DNA of 13,298 nucleotides from Pavlovales sp. CCMP2436 (lineage: Eukaryota > Haptophyta > Pavlovophyceae > Pavlovales): contig MU631387.1 of assembly GCA_026770615.1 (NCBI GenBank), positions 130,037 through 143,334 on the forward strand, read 5' to 3'. Below are positions 1 to 6,498 of the stretch, in pieces. The notes under the pieces are model-generated. The model made no database searches and was not told the origin of the DNA. It worked only from the letters and a program-made list of their open reading frames with translations. Numbering within the stretch: position 1 is the stretch's first letter; each line of letters opens with the position of its first letter. Both the position numbers and the translations under genes were made by a program.

Positions 1-1
1 G

Positions 2-576
2 ACGCGCGGCCACGCGGTAGAGAACCGCTCGGGCAAGCTCGACGCTGAGCGCAGGAGGCAGCTCCAGCAGACCGACCGCGAGGTTTTCCGCACGCGAGAG
101 AGCCAGGTGGGATCGATGGAGCAGCGCCTTGACGGTCCCCCCCCGTCATCGGCATAGCGACCGGCGGCTTCGGGGAGCAGTCAAAGAGCCTCGACAACCT
201 GCTCAAGAACTTCGATGGCATGGGTGCGGAGACGTGGATGGGCAAGCTCAGCGCGCTGACGACGATGCAGGCGCGCAACACGCTTCTCGGGCTCATGCGC
301 AATGAGCTCGGAGTGATCGTGGCGCGCGGCCACGCCAGGCTCATCCTTGCCCGCGCGCGCTCGCTGCACACGCAGACTGCGCGCGCGGCCGCTGGGGCCC
401 GGAGTGCACCTTGGTTCCAGCGCACCGGCCGCTCGGCAAACGGGCCCGAAGACGCCTCTGCGCACGCGGAGGGCGCGTACCGTGATGACAACTGGCGCAG
501 CCACAATGCCGACCGGGGTGCACGCCTCGGCCGCGGTGGCCGCGGCGGCCGCGGCGGACAGGGCACACGCACCTAA
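2..576 (+). pseudogene. C-terminal part of a GC-rich ORF, possibly a retrotransposon polyprotein tail
   Basis: An open frame runs in from the window edge (frame of position 2, charged and helical, with ENRSGKLDAERRR and FRTRESQ) to a run of eight C at 137-144. It then continues one frame over from 145 to the TAA at 574-576. The second part reads IGIATGGFGEQSKSLDNLL, then a tract with ARGHARLILARARS, and closes with a Gly-Arg tail (GRGGRGGRGG). The order of an acidic/aromatic lead, a GG.G motif and a basic ARLI..R helix resembles the C-terminal extension behind reverse transcriptase in some algal and invertebrate retroelements; this is a resemblance recalled from memory, not a confirmed match. 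The 5' part lies outside the window. The frameshift falls exactly in the C8 run, so it may be slippage or a sequencing error. An ordinary host gene is the alternative. Confidence 0.35.
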
Positions 577-772
577 ATGGACGTGAGCGTTGTGTGTGGG
601 GGGGGGAGGGGGGGGGGAACCTGTGGCAATTGCTACGAGTTCACCACCAACCTCACCTCTGCCACTACCATCCCTGCTGCCAGGACTAACGTCTGATGTC
701 GACCAAGTCAGTGAGTGAACAACACCTGTTGAACCATGCTGAGCCGCTATATATATTATATATTTATGATTG
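577..772. other. Noncoding spacer with G-runs and AT microsatellite
   Basis: Downstream of the retroelement-like frame there is a nearly pure G tract (about 597-619) and an AT-rich stretch (TATATATATTATATATTT, about 749-766). Positions 701-757 form one arm of a long-range inverted repeat listed separately. No coding potential is seen. Confidence 0.6.
701..757 (+). repeat. Inverted-repeat copy A (partner 11383-11439)
   Basis: The segment from GACCAAG to ATATATA is matched in reverse complement at 11383-11439. A 27-bp core at 717-743, starting GAACAACACCTGTTGAACC, is identical in the two copies, and the flanks of the core match with a few differences. The copies lie 10.6 kb apart, outside the viral module. 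They are most simply two copies of a dispersed host repeat in opposite orientation. Confidence 0.8.
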
Positions 773-911
773 ATGATAGGGATTCAAGCTGGCGTCTGAC
801 TGTTCTGAGTGTTGTGCTGGTCTGAGCGCTGCGTCGCCCACTGCCTGCTGCGTGCCTTAGTCGGCTGCGCCGGCTTGGGCGCCACCGCGCGTGCCGATGG
901 ATTTCCGGTAG
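773..911 (+). repeat. 139-bp direct repeat, left copy (partner 5832-5970)
   Basis: Starts ATGATAGGGATTCAAGCTGG and ends CGATGGATTTCCGGTAG. It aligns without gaps to 5832-5970 with five differences, about 96% identity, and the match stops abruptly on both sides. It abuts the leftmost open frame of the viral segment, while the other copy lies about 0.6 kb beyond the viral right end. No internal ORF, tRNA or hairpin is obvious. It could be a host dispersed repeat, a solo terminal repeat or a duplicated junction. Confidence 0.9.
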
Positions 912-1084
912 TGTGTCCGGGCAAGGGCGTTTAGGGAGATGATCTGCTGGTTGCTGTTTGTCTTGTTCCCACGCTGGGCAGCGATCGGGGCCAGCGCGCT
1001 CAAGTGTGCGAGCAGCAGCTGCGCATGGCCGCGTGATGCGATCGTCGTGTCGATGAGCTGCTTCTTGCGCGCGGCCGGCTCCAT
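857..1084 (-). CDS. Small ORF of unknown function at the left edge of the viral module
   Basis: 75 codons starting MEPAARKKQLIDTT. The N-terminal 57 residues look protein-like: basic and helical, with an alanine/leucine-rich stretch (AQLLLAHLSALAPIAAQ). From about residue 58 the frame runs into the 139-bp direct repeat (position 911 downward), so the C terminus GTRGGAQAGAAD is repeat-derived and the original end has probably been lost. It points the same way as the ATPase and the basic-protein gene. The 67 bases upstream are AT-rich and hold two CTTGAAAAA motifs on the minus strand, which could be promoter or poly-purine sequence. I do not recognise a family. Assignment to the virus rests on orientation and position only. 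Confidence 0.35.
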   Translation of the reverse strand: MEPAARKKQLIDTTIASRGHAQLLLAHLSALAPIAAQRGNKTNSNQQIISLNALARTHYRKSIGTRGGAQAGAAD

Positions 1085-1151
1085 CGTTTTTACTATTACA
1101 TTACCTTTTTTTCAAGGCAGCACCTCGGATTTAAAAGGTTTTTCAAGGCTT

Positions 1152-1375
1152 TCACGGGACCTCGCTTTTGTGCATCCCGAAGACTAAGCTGATCGCTGCC
1201 CGCGCTTGCGGTGATTGCATGTTGTCTGTCCCGAATCGTTCTTGGATAAGCCCCAGCAAGGGCGCGTATGTAATGAGTCGCTGCCGCTGAGACGCACGCT
1301 CGGCATCATTTTTGCCGGCAGGCGGCGTAGATCGCTCATCTCCCACATCATCTGGAATTGAGCACTCGAGAAACC
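1152..1375 (-). pseudogene. Protein-like remnant downstream of the ATPase, no family recognised
   Basis: Minus-strand open stretch ending at a TGA at 1152-1154. It includes SIPDDVGDERSTPPAGKN, then a charged and hydrophobic helical part with ASQRQRLITYAPLLGLIQE and a C terminus ending FGMHKSEVP. It overlaps, in another frame, the weak C-terminal part of the ATPase reading (1184-1350). Either the ATPase frame shifts again and this is its true tail, or this is the end of a separate small viral protein. Residue composition here looks more natural than the ATPase frame across the same bases, but I could not name a domain. Confidence 0.3.
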
Positions 1376-1877
1376 GAGACCGAGCCGCTCGACTTCCCCC
1401 TGTGCTTCATGATGGGTGTTATATTGACGCCTCCCGCCGTCAATATATAGTTTCAAAATGAGCCGCTCGAGCGATTCTTTAGATAGGTCGTGATACACTT
1501 TATTATGTCCCTTAAATGGGCTATCACTCAAGCTGGCGAAGGACGTAGCCGGCACGTATAGGAGTACAGCGTCGAATACGCCGGCGTAAACAGCCGGAGA
1601 AGTCTGCGTAAGCAAAGCAGTACTCAAAGACGTCTTGCCGCTACGGATATCCAATAAAATATGCGAACATATGCTGGTTCGGCATAGGCGGCGGTATTTT
1701 TCCAAGAGGCGAATCTACACTGAATCGTGGTATCGTGAGCCGAATCCCATTAGTTTCTTCGGTCACACGGTCCGTTCACTGGTCCACTGTGAGTTTGACT
1801 TCGCCTTCGCCTTCGCCTTCGCCTTCACCCTTGCCTACATTTGGTTTCTCGCTCTTGTTCTCGTTCTCGGTAGCCAT
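1184..1877 (-). pseudogene. FtsK/HerA-type DNA-packaging ATPase of a Polinton-like virus, broken
   Basis: In the intact virus this motor would use ATP to pump genomic DNA into the capsid. The start is the ATG at 1875-1877, just after a short GTAATC repeat and an in-frame TAG. The first frame reads MATENENKSEKPNVGKG, a (GE)n acidic tract, an in-frame TGA (1776-1778, codon 34), then IRLTIPRFSVDSPL, KIPPPMP and FIGYP before a TAG at 1641-1643. The next frame supplies SGKTSLSTALL at 1642 downward, so the P-loop (first Gly in FIGYP, then SGKT) is split by a frameshift. After it come FDAVLLYVPATS, a PF..H segment and VYHDLSKESLERL, matching the post-Walker A region of Polinton-like packaging ATPases. 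I see no convincing Walker B; the reading degrades below about 1430. At least two lesions make it a pseudogene unless the sequence is wrong. Confidence 0.7.
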
Positions 1878-1901
1878 TGCGATTACGATTACGATTACGA
1901 G
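1801..1901. repeat. Short tandem repeats: CGCCTT units and GATTAC units
   Basis: CGCCTT is repeated from 1801 to about 1826 and codes, on the minus strand, for the Gly-Glu tract near the ATPase N terminus. GATTAC repeats at about 1880-1897 sit directly upstream of the ATPase ATG (minus strand), in the presumed 5' leader. Both are microsatellite-like and prone to slippage. Confidence 0.8.
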
Positions 1902-2044
1902 TAGACACTATTTTTTTCTACACATACCAAATCGTAGGTCTGGGTGGAACGTAATATCTAAGTGGTGGCCCAGCGAACTCTTCCTTCACTTCGACCTGGG
2001 CAGCCGTGTGGGCAGCTGTGTGAGTAGCCGAGACCTCCGACGAC

Positions 2045-2097
2045 TGAGAGGGTGGGTGTGAGGGATGTGAGGGATGTGAGGGATGTGGATGTGAGGG
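2045..2097. repeat. GGGATGTGA minisatellite inside the basic-protein gene
   Basis: About three 9-bp GGGATGTGA units and related GT-rich pieces. They encode the SHP repeats on the minus strand, and the 9-bp period preserves frame. Confidence 0.85.
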
Positions 2098-2285
2098 GGA
2101 AACCCCGTACTTGTGGGCTAGCCTGAACGTCAGTTCGTACTCTACGAAGGCGTCCTTTTGCCGTCTTATTTCGAGGGCTGCCGCGACGCGTACTTCCTTG
2201 GCTTTTGCGAGAATTTAGACGCGTCTGGCGTTCGCCACGAGGTAGTTCATTCGCTGCTTCTCTGATGTTGCACGTTTCGGTTTCA

Positions 2286-2337
2286 TAACCGGGACTACCG
2301 GGACTACCGGGACCTGGGCAGCCGGGACCCCCGGGAC
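2286..2337. repeat. ACCGGGACT minisatellite coding for Val-Pro repeats
   Basis: CCGGGACTA/CCGGGACCT units in tandem with a 9-bp period. On the minus strand they encode the VPVVPVVPV segment of the unknown basic protein. The period is a multiple of three, so copy number can change without breaking the frame. Confidence 0.8.
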
Positions 2338-2484
2338 CACCGATGCTACCAACGCTATCGACGCGACCGGTGCTAGAGTGAGACCCACGTGTCCAATTGT
2401 CACGGTAGGCTGCTCCTCGGTCACCCTCTCGCCGTTGAGAATGTCATTGTCGGAGAGCTGAGATGCTCTTGATTGTTTCTCCAT

Positions 2485-2555
2485 GATAGCCGTAAGAATA
2501 TTGTGTTATAAATAGCATTAGATATTTATTTCCAGGTCAGCCTGTAACAAAATAT
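2485..2555. promoter_or_regulatory. Bidirectional intergenic region between basic-protein gene and penton gene
   Basis: A 71-bp AT-rich gap separates two head-to-head start codons (2484 minus, 2556 plus). It contains TATAAATA at 2507-2514 and further AT-rich words (ATATTTATTT) that could serve either direction. This is an inference from position and composition; no family-specific viral promoter motif was recognised. Confidence 0.45.
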
Positions 2556-3391
2556 ATGCACGATGTACATACCACCATGGTGCTACATCGCCTCTATTTG
2601 TGCTCGGATCAGGCAGATCGCTACATCATAGATGTAAACCGGACAGACTCTTCTCTCATCGGGAATCTCGCTCGCGAACAGGGAAAACATGTATGTCCGT
2701 TTGGAGTCGGCCACCATCCCGATCGTACAGCCAAACATTAACTCAAAAAAACAATACGATCGTGCTTTTGTTGTCTGGTGACGTGTACTCTTACGTGAAT
2801 GTGCCAGTAGACAATTTCACGAGTGGGCAAGCCTTGCCTCGGCAATCAATGCGACACCTGAATTCGCATCGGCAGGTGTTTCGGTCTCCTACTCTGCCTT
2901 TACAAACAAGCTAACGTTTCCACACAGCCAGGCCGGCAATATCTCGATAGCCACAGCCGAATCCACCATGCATCTTATAGGCATGAACAAGTTTTTCAAT
3001 TTAGTCATACCTTCGGGCGTCCCGACGAGCACTCCCCGCATGTTCGATCTATCTGGAGCCCGTTCGATTTTTGGCGGCCTCTGAATCTTTCGAGTTGGAC
3101 GTCCAGGATTCACAAAAAACCGTTGGCGAATCGACAACGAACCTCTTGGCGTCTATGCCCCTGGGCGTTCCGTATGGTCAAGTTCTGACTTTTAAAACTG
3201 ACGCGGCAGCGTACATGAATGCTCGCAAAAGAAAACTGTCTTCTAGTTCTATCCAGCTACTAGACGAGAACCAGCTCTTCTATGACACACAGGGCCTCCT
3301 CTATCGTGATCGATATTATGATTGCTTAGCGCCTTTATCGCTGCACTTCAATCTTCGATATTCAAACTTAGACTTCAAAATAAATATCTAG
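2556..3391 (+). pseudogene. Penton-like minor capsid protein (single jelly roll), four frame breaks
   Basis: In Polinton-like viruses this protein forms the capsid vertices. The pieces appear in the right order but in alternating frames. Frame of 2556: start (2556 or 2577) and LYLCSDQADRYIIDV. Frame of 2641: NMYVRLESATIPIVQPNI, the conserved N-terminal strand. Frame of 2750, entered at a run of seven A (2745-2751): VYSYVNVPVDNFTS. Frame of about 2818 on, entered near GTGGG (2823-2827): EWASLASAINATPEF, SYSAFTNKLTF and IGMNKFFNLVIPSGVP, then a TGA at 3082-3084. Frame of 3083 on: ESFELDVQDSQKTVGESTT, the glycine/proline turn PLGVPYGQV, and a tail with QLLDENQLFYD, ending TAG at 3389-3391. The motif order fits pentons of Polintons and their relatives. 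Either the gene is dead or this stretch has several indel errors. Confidence 0.7.
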
Positions 3392-3415
3392 GGCTACAGT
3401 CACAGCATTCAAGAA

Positions 3416-3769
3416 ATGCAGTGGGGGCGACTTTTAAAAAATGTGGCCAGATTTGGGGGCCGCGCAATCCCAGCTATACAAAAATTTGGTAGGCAAGATG
3501 GACCGTTTTTGAATAGCGCGGCAGAGGTGGCCTCGCGGGTTGCTAAGACGGCTCGGTCAGTTCTGACCGCACTGGAGAACAGCGAGCTAGCTAGGATCCC
3601 AGGTGCAAACGAACTTATAGGGTTGGGGCGCGATGTGACGAACGGCCTCGATGCGGCCGCGCGGGTTGCCAGACGAGTCGGTAGTTTTGCCGCGGGCGTG
3701 AGGGACTCCAAAGAATTGCGCGGTCTCACCAGACAGTTTGAACGGGTGGCCAACTCTAGAAACGGCTGA
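3416..3769 (+). CDS. Small basic amphipathic virion protein (adenovirus pVI-like in style)
   Basis: 117 codons, intact, starting MQWGRLLKNVARFGGRAIP and ending with a TGA at 3767-3769. The first 25 residues form a basic amphipathic helix with glycines. The rest is alanine/arginine-rich helix (VASRVAKTARSVLTALE, then DAAARVARRVGSFAAGV), with no cysteine and no membrane span. It lies between the penton gene (24 bases downstream of its stop) and the MCP gene, the usual place for a small internal capsid protein in adintovirus- and Polinton-like genomes. In adenoviruses the comparable protein pVI has an N-terminal amphipathic helix that lies under hexon and disrupts membranes. That role here is an analogy drawn from size, charge and position, not from a seen family signature. 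Confidence 0.6.
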   Translation: MQWGRLLKNVARFGGRAIPAIQKFGRQDGPFLNSAAEVASRVAKTARSVLTALENSELARIPGANELIGLGRDVTNGLDAAARVARRVGSFAAGVRDSKELRGLTRQFERVANSRNG

Positions 3770-3770
3770 C

Positions 3771-3858
3771 AATCCCAAATAAATCCCAAATAAATCCCAA
3801 ATAAATATCAAATAAATATCAAATAAATATCAAACAAATCTCAAACAAATCTCAAATA
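3771..3858 (+). repeat. Eight tandem 11-bp units between the small virion gene and the MCP gene
   Basis: Exactly eight 11-bp units: three of AATCCCAAATA, two of AATATCAAATA, then AATATCAAACA, AATCTCAAACA and AATCTCAAATA. It begins just after the TGA of the preceding gene and ends 38 bases before the MCP ATG. Unit junctions ending in ATA create AATAAA, the polyadenylation hexamer, six times. The array could therefore end the upstream transcript or lie in the MCP promoter. The ordered variants show stepwise unit duplication. Confidence 0.95.
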
Positions 3859-3896
3859 AAAACCTGTGGATATACTACACAAGTTCTTATCAATCA
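3859..3896 (+). promoter_or_regulatory. Leader/promoter region of the MCP gene
   Basis: The 38 bases between the 11-bp array and the MCP start contain ATATAC (about 3871) and a short A/C-rich leader (CTACACAAG, TCAATCA) directly before ATGG. A G directly after the ATG is favourable. This is a positional inference with no recognised viral motif. Confidence 0.35.
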
Positions 3897-5162
3897 ATGG
3901 AGAGCCTTCCAGATTTTCATCGTTACGAGCCTCGCGCAATTGCTCCTCCTGATGTGATGATACGCCATTACTTGACGTCCACAGGCGGAGGCACCCTTGT
4001 CTTGGGCGGCCAGAAATCCGAGTTTCAGGTACCGTGTGGTATGCCAGGGCTTCACCTCGACGGTTCGCAGACGGTGTTGTCGTTTACTATCAATAACAAT
4101 AATGCATCGCCCATGACTCTCGACGGTGGTGCCCAGGCCTGCATCGCATCACTCGAGTTGTACTTCGGCTCGCAGCATCTGAGCTCGATTCAAGAATATG
4201 GCGCCCTGTTTTCGCTTGTGCAAGATTTCACGACATACCTTAATTCTCTCCGAAGCAGCGGCACAGTTCGCGGCATTGCTGACTTTTCTCCGAGTGCAGT
4301 CAGTACTCCCGCCGTTATCACCTCCGCATATTACAGCCGAGCAGGTGCCATCTTTCCCGCTAATAGCTCGTTGACGGTGGCGCTGCCTTTGATGTCGCCC
4401 TTGGGGACTTTAGCAATGAAAGCGATCCTCTTGTCTCAGCTCCAGGATAGCATCAGGTTGGAGGTCAAATGGGCTTCGCAGGTCGAGTGGGGCACGTACG
4501 ATTCGGCAGCTGCCTCGACGTCTGGGTGTACTATCAGTACCATCAAGCTGCACGTAAGCGAGGTCCGAATCGATGGGGCCGTCGAGAGAGCTATGATGAG
4601 TTCTTTGGGAGGGGTGGTAACGATGCCGACGTTCGATTACACGCATTTCCGCTCGACTGTTTCCGCCAACGCAGGGTTCATCTCGATGCAGATTCCAGTA
4701 CGCCTCTCTTCCGCCTGCAATTGCTTTATCGTACTATGGGAATCTTCAACTATCACGCCGCAAACTCGCAAGCAGGTTACCCAGCGCACAAAGGCAGGTA
4801 TGCTCGATTACAGGATTCGGCTGAGATCCATGGTAGTCCCGCAATCCCCAATAGACTGCACCGGTTCCGCTGCTGAGGCAAGGTTTGAACTTGCGCGCAC
4901 GTTCGGGGGAGGCATTTCTGACGCGGCTGCGCGCTCCTGCGTGTCGGCTGCCGAATTCCTCACAGATGGCTTCGCTATTGGTTTCTCGCTGCAAGTATTC
5001 CCGCAGAGCGATTCACTTTCGGACGGTAAATCGACGCAGCTCATGCACGTCGTGTTCGAGTCAAACATCGCAGCCGACAATCCAGCCCTGTTTGTTGATT
5101 TTTATGTACAGCACGAGAAGATTCTGATCGCGCAAAACGGGCTCCTCACCTACGAGTCGTAA
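3897..5162 (+). CDS. Major capsid protein, probably double jelly roll (Polinton-like/adintovirus type)
   Basis: 421 codons, fully open, starting MESLPDFHRYEP and ending with a TAA at 5160-5162. It would form the pseudo-hexameric capsomers of an icosahedral shell. The sequence is rich in beta-strand patterns separated by short loops. The N-terminal third has an aromatic helix, IQEYGALFSLVQDFTTYLN, a typical place for the F-G loop helix in such MCPs. Strand-like blocks lie around residues 30-75, 165-195 and 245-280. The C-terminal part has QVFPQSDSLSDGKS, then LFVDFYVQHEKILIAQNG, a closing strand like the final 'aydk.i.i.nG' of Polinton and adintovirus capsid proteins. Length is at the short end for the family (about 400-650). 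The fold call is inference; order after penton and small virion protein supports it. It is the only large undamaged viral gene here. Confidence 0.7.
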   Translation: MESLPDFHRYEPRAIAPPDVMIRHYLTSTGGGTLVLGGQKSEFQVPCGMPGLHLDGSQTVLSFTINNNNASPMTLDGGAQACIASLELYFGSQHLSSIQEYGALFSLVQDFTTYLNSLRSSGTVRGIADFSPSAVSTPAVITSAYYSRAGAIFPANSSLTVALPLMSPLGTLAMKAILLSQLQDSIRLEVKWASQVEWGTYDSAAASTSGCTISTIKLHVSEVRIDGAVERAMMSSLGGVVTMPTFDYTHFRSTVSANAGFISMQIPVRLSSACNCFIVLWESSTITPQTRKQVTQRTKAGMLDYRIRLRSMVVPQSPIDCTGSAAEARFELARTFGGGISDAAARSCVSAAEFLTDGFAIGFSLQVFPQSDSLSDGKSTQLMHVVFESNIAADNPALFVDFYVQHEKILIAQNGLLTYES

Positions 5163-5282
5163 AGTAAATAAAACACATAAATATAAAACATAAAACAAAA
5201 CATAAGTATAAAACATAAATATAAAACATAAATATAATACATAAATAAAAAAAAGATCCCCAGCATATTTAAAGCTCATCTC
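5163..5282 (+). repeat. AT-rich 3' region of the MCP gene with poly(A) signal and ATAAAACATA repeats
   Basis: AATAAA is present at 5167-5172, five bases after the MCP stop. It is followed by an irregular array built from ATAAAACATAA and ATAAATATAAAACATA words up to about 5258. No gene is present. It probably supplies 3' processing for MCP mRNA and marks the right end of recognisable viral sequence. Confidence 0.7.
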
Positions 5283-5463
5283 TGATCAGTATGCATTATT
5301 AGTATCATGCTTATCAAATGTGATCGTCATATCTCGCCGAGTACCCCCCCTTCCCCCACCCCTTCTGCCAGCCCCCAGGACTTCTGCACTTTGTGTGCTA
5401 TTCCCAGTAGGCCTTAACCCTAGCGAAAAATGTGCCGTTCTCGTAACCCGCGGGCTATTCCTA
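5283..5463. other. Noncoding spacer between viral module and MITE
   Basis: Holds a C-rich tract (about 5345-5378) and mixed sequence. Open frames crossing it have no protein-like character. No viral terminal inverted repeat was recognised here. Confidence 0.4.
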
Positions 5464-5629
5464 AGGGGATCGCAGGCAATAAGAACGGCGCTTTTTGAGG
5501 CTGAGACTGAGTTTCTTAGCAAATTACATACAAACAATGCTCAAAATTGCTTAAATTACATACAAACAATGCAAGAAAGAGAGGCTCAGTTTCTTAACGC
5601 GGCGGTTTCTTATTGCCCGCGATCCCCTG
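5464..5629 (+). mobile_element. Complete MITE-like element, copy 1
   Basis: Begins AGGGGATCGCAGGCAATAAG and ends, in reverse complement, CAGGGGATCGCGGGCAATAAG, giving terminal inverted repeats of about 25-30 bp. TA dinucleotides flank it (5462-5463 and 5630-5631), as expected for a Tc1/mariner-type target site. Subterminal GAGGCT.AG..TTTCTTA motifs face each other. The 18-bp word AAATTACATACAAACAAT occurs twice inside. There is no coding capacity, so it would depend on a transposase elsewhere. Confidence 0.8.
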
Positions 5630-5631
5630 TA

Positions 5632-5831
5632 CTTTTGGCGTCCCCGACAATTTCCTGTTTTCCAGCGCGCCACCTCGCCCCACCGAGCCGCCCGCGCCTG
5701 CGGCCGGAGGCCCCCCCACCCTCCGAAGCCCCCCGAGGCCGCCCGGCCGCCCGCGCCGCCCCTCCGCCTGCGCATCCTCGACTTCAAAAATCACGCTTCG
5801 CCCTAAGGGTACTTCTACCTTATCTTTGTTT
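5632..5831. other. GC-rich spacer between MITE and right direct repeat
   Basis: Very C-rich (about 5660-5775), with CCGCCCG-type words. Both strands stay open by composition, but the translations are low-complexity Pro/Arg/Gly. No supported gene. Confidence 0.4.
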
Positions 5832-5970
5832 ATGATAGGGATTCAAGCTGGCGTCTGACTGTTCTGAATGTTGTGCTGGTCTGAGCGCTGCGTCGCCCAT
5901 TACCTGCTGCGTGCCTTAGTCGGCTGCGCTGGCTTGGGCGCCACCGCGCGTGCCGATGGATCTCCGGTAG
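5832..5970 (+). repeat. 139-bp direct repeat, right copy (partner 773-911)
   Basis: Ungapped match to 773-911 with five substitutions, in the same orientation. Similarity ends sharply at both edges: TTTGTTT precedes it and ATCTGTTTG follows. The two copies bracket the viral module, a MITE and two spacers, about 4.9 kb in all. Confidence 0.9.
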
Positions 5971-6218
5971 ATCTGTTTGATCGATTTTTGACCGAGTCTC
6001 GCGGGGGGCTAAATCGTCCGCGGGGGCTCCACATGCCGCCCACCAGTTCCCCAGGACCTACCGCACCTCCGCCGAGCCCGCAAGTCCCCCAGTTCGCGCG
6101 CGCGCGCCGCAGACGCCTCGTCGCCGTATCCCAGCGGTGTGCTATACCCGTAGCCCGAGGGGAATTAGGGTTGTGTGCCCTTCCAGTAGCCCGTATCCCG
6201 CGTTCAAATATGACTCCG
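5971..6218. other. Noncoding GC-rich stretch
   Basis: Includes a CG-alternating run (GCGCGCGCGC near 6096-6110). An open frame running out of the direct repeat has no protein-like sequence. No gene is supported. Confidence 0.4.
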
Positions 6219-6498
6219 CGAGTTTGGGGCGCTCCGATATGATCGCGGGACGGGAATCCCGCTCAATCAAATATGACTCCTTTCTGGCTTTCCATGGTGT
6301 GTGGGGGTAATCTTTTTTATTCAAATAAATCTAGAGAAAATATCACTGCAAATAAATAAAAAAACACCAAAATGACTCTACATGGGCTCCCGAGCGACCT
6401 CCGGCCGTGCGTACACGCACGCGCAGAGTCCCAAAAGGATTCATATTTGAGCGAGCGGGATTCCCGTGCCGAGATCATATCGAGGCGCTCTAAACTCG
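6219..6498. mobile_element. Foldback (MITE-like) element with 69-bp inverted arms
   Basis: Arm 6219-6287 (CGAGTTTGGGGCGCTCCGAT...) is matched in reverse complement by about 6430-6498, with roughly 80-85% identity including GGGAATCCCGCTC and TCAAATATGA. The spacer of about 140 bp is AT-rich. Part of the arm, CAAATATGACTCC, also occurs just outside at 6205-6217. No ORF, and no resemblance to the AGGGGATCGC family, so it is probably a separate nonautonomous family. Confidence 0.7.

Larger units (their letters stand above)
1918..2484 (-). pseudogene. Unknown basic, proline-rich viral protein with one internal stop
   Basis: The frame opens at the ATG at 2484 and stays open to a TAG at 1918-1920, except for a single TAA at 2215-2217 (codon 90 of 189). 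Residues 1-40 are polar. A VP-rich tract (VPAAQVPVVPVVPV) follows at about 52-66, then a basic helix beginning KPKRATSEKQRMNYL. Beyond the stop comes a highly charged helix (AAALEIRRQKDAFVEYEL), a (SHP)n repeat and an aromatic C terminus, LRYYVPPRPTIWYV. The sense of the sequence carries on smoothly past the TAA, which supports one point mutation in a real gene. The motif KPKR..SE.Q is common in DNA-interacting or scaffold-like proteins of algal DNA viruses, but I cannot assign a function. It is head-to-head with the penton gene. Confidence 0.5.

Noticed and set aside
773..911. tRNA or other structured RNA in the direct repeat
   Set aside because: No cloverleaf, A/B box or stable stem could be recognised by eye.
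1635..1904. Plus-strand frame with an (AF)n tract and hydrophobic end
   Set aside because: It is the antisense of the ATPase Gly-Glu repeat and P-loop region; the repeat alone makes it look membrane-like.
3771..3858. CRISPR-like array
   Set aside because: The 11-bp units have no spacers between them, and the context is eukaryotic.
3897..5162. MCP as a cellular or RNA-virus coat protein
   Set aside because: Neighbouring penton-like and packaging-ATPase pieces point to a DNA virus. The fold itself still needs a structure check.
5320..5858. Several open frames on both strands over a C-rich tract
   Set aside because: Low-complexity Pro/Arg/Gly text crossing a MITE boundary, with no domain-like content.
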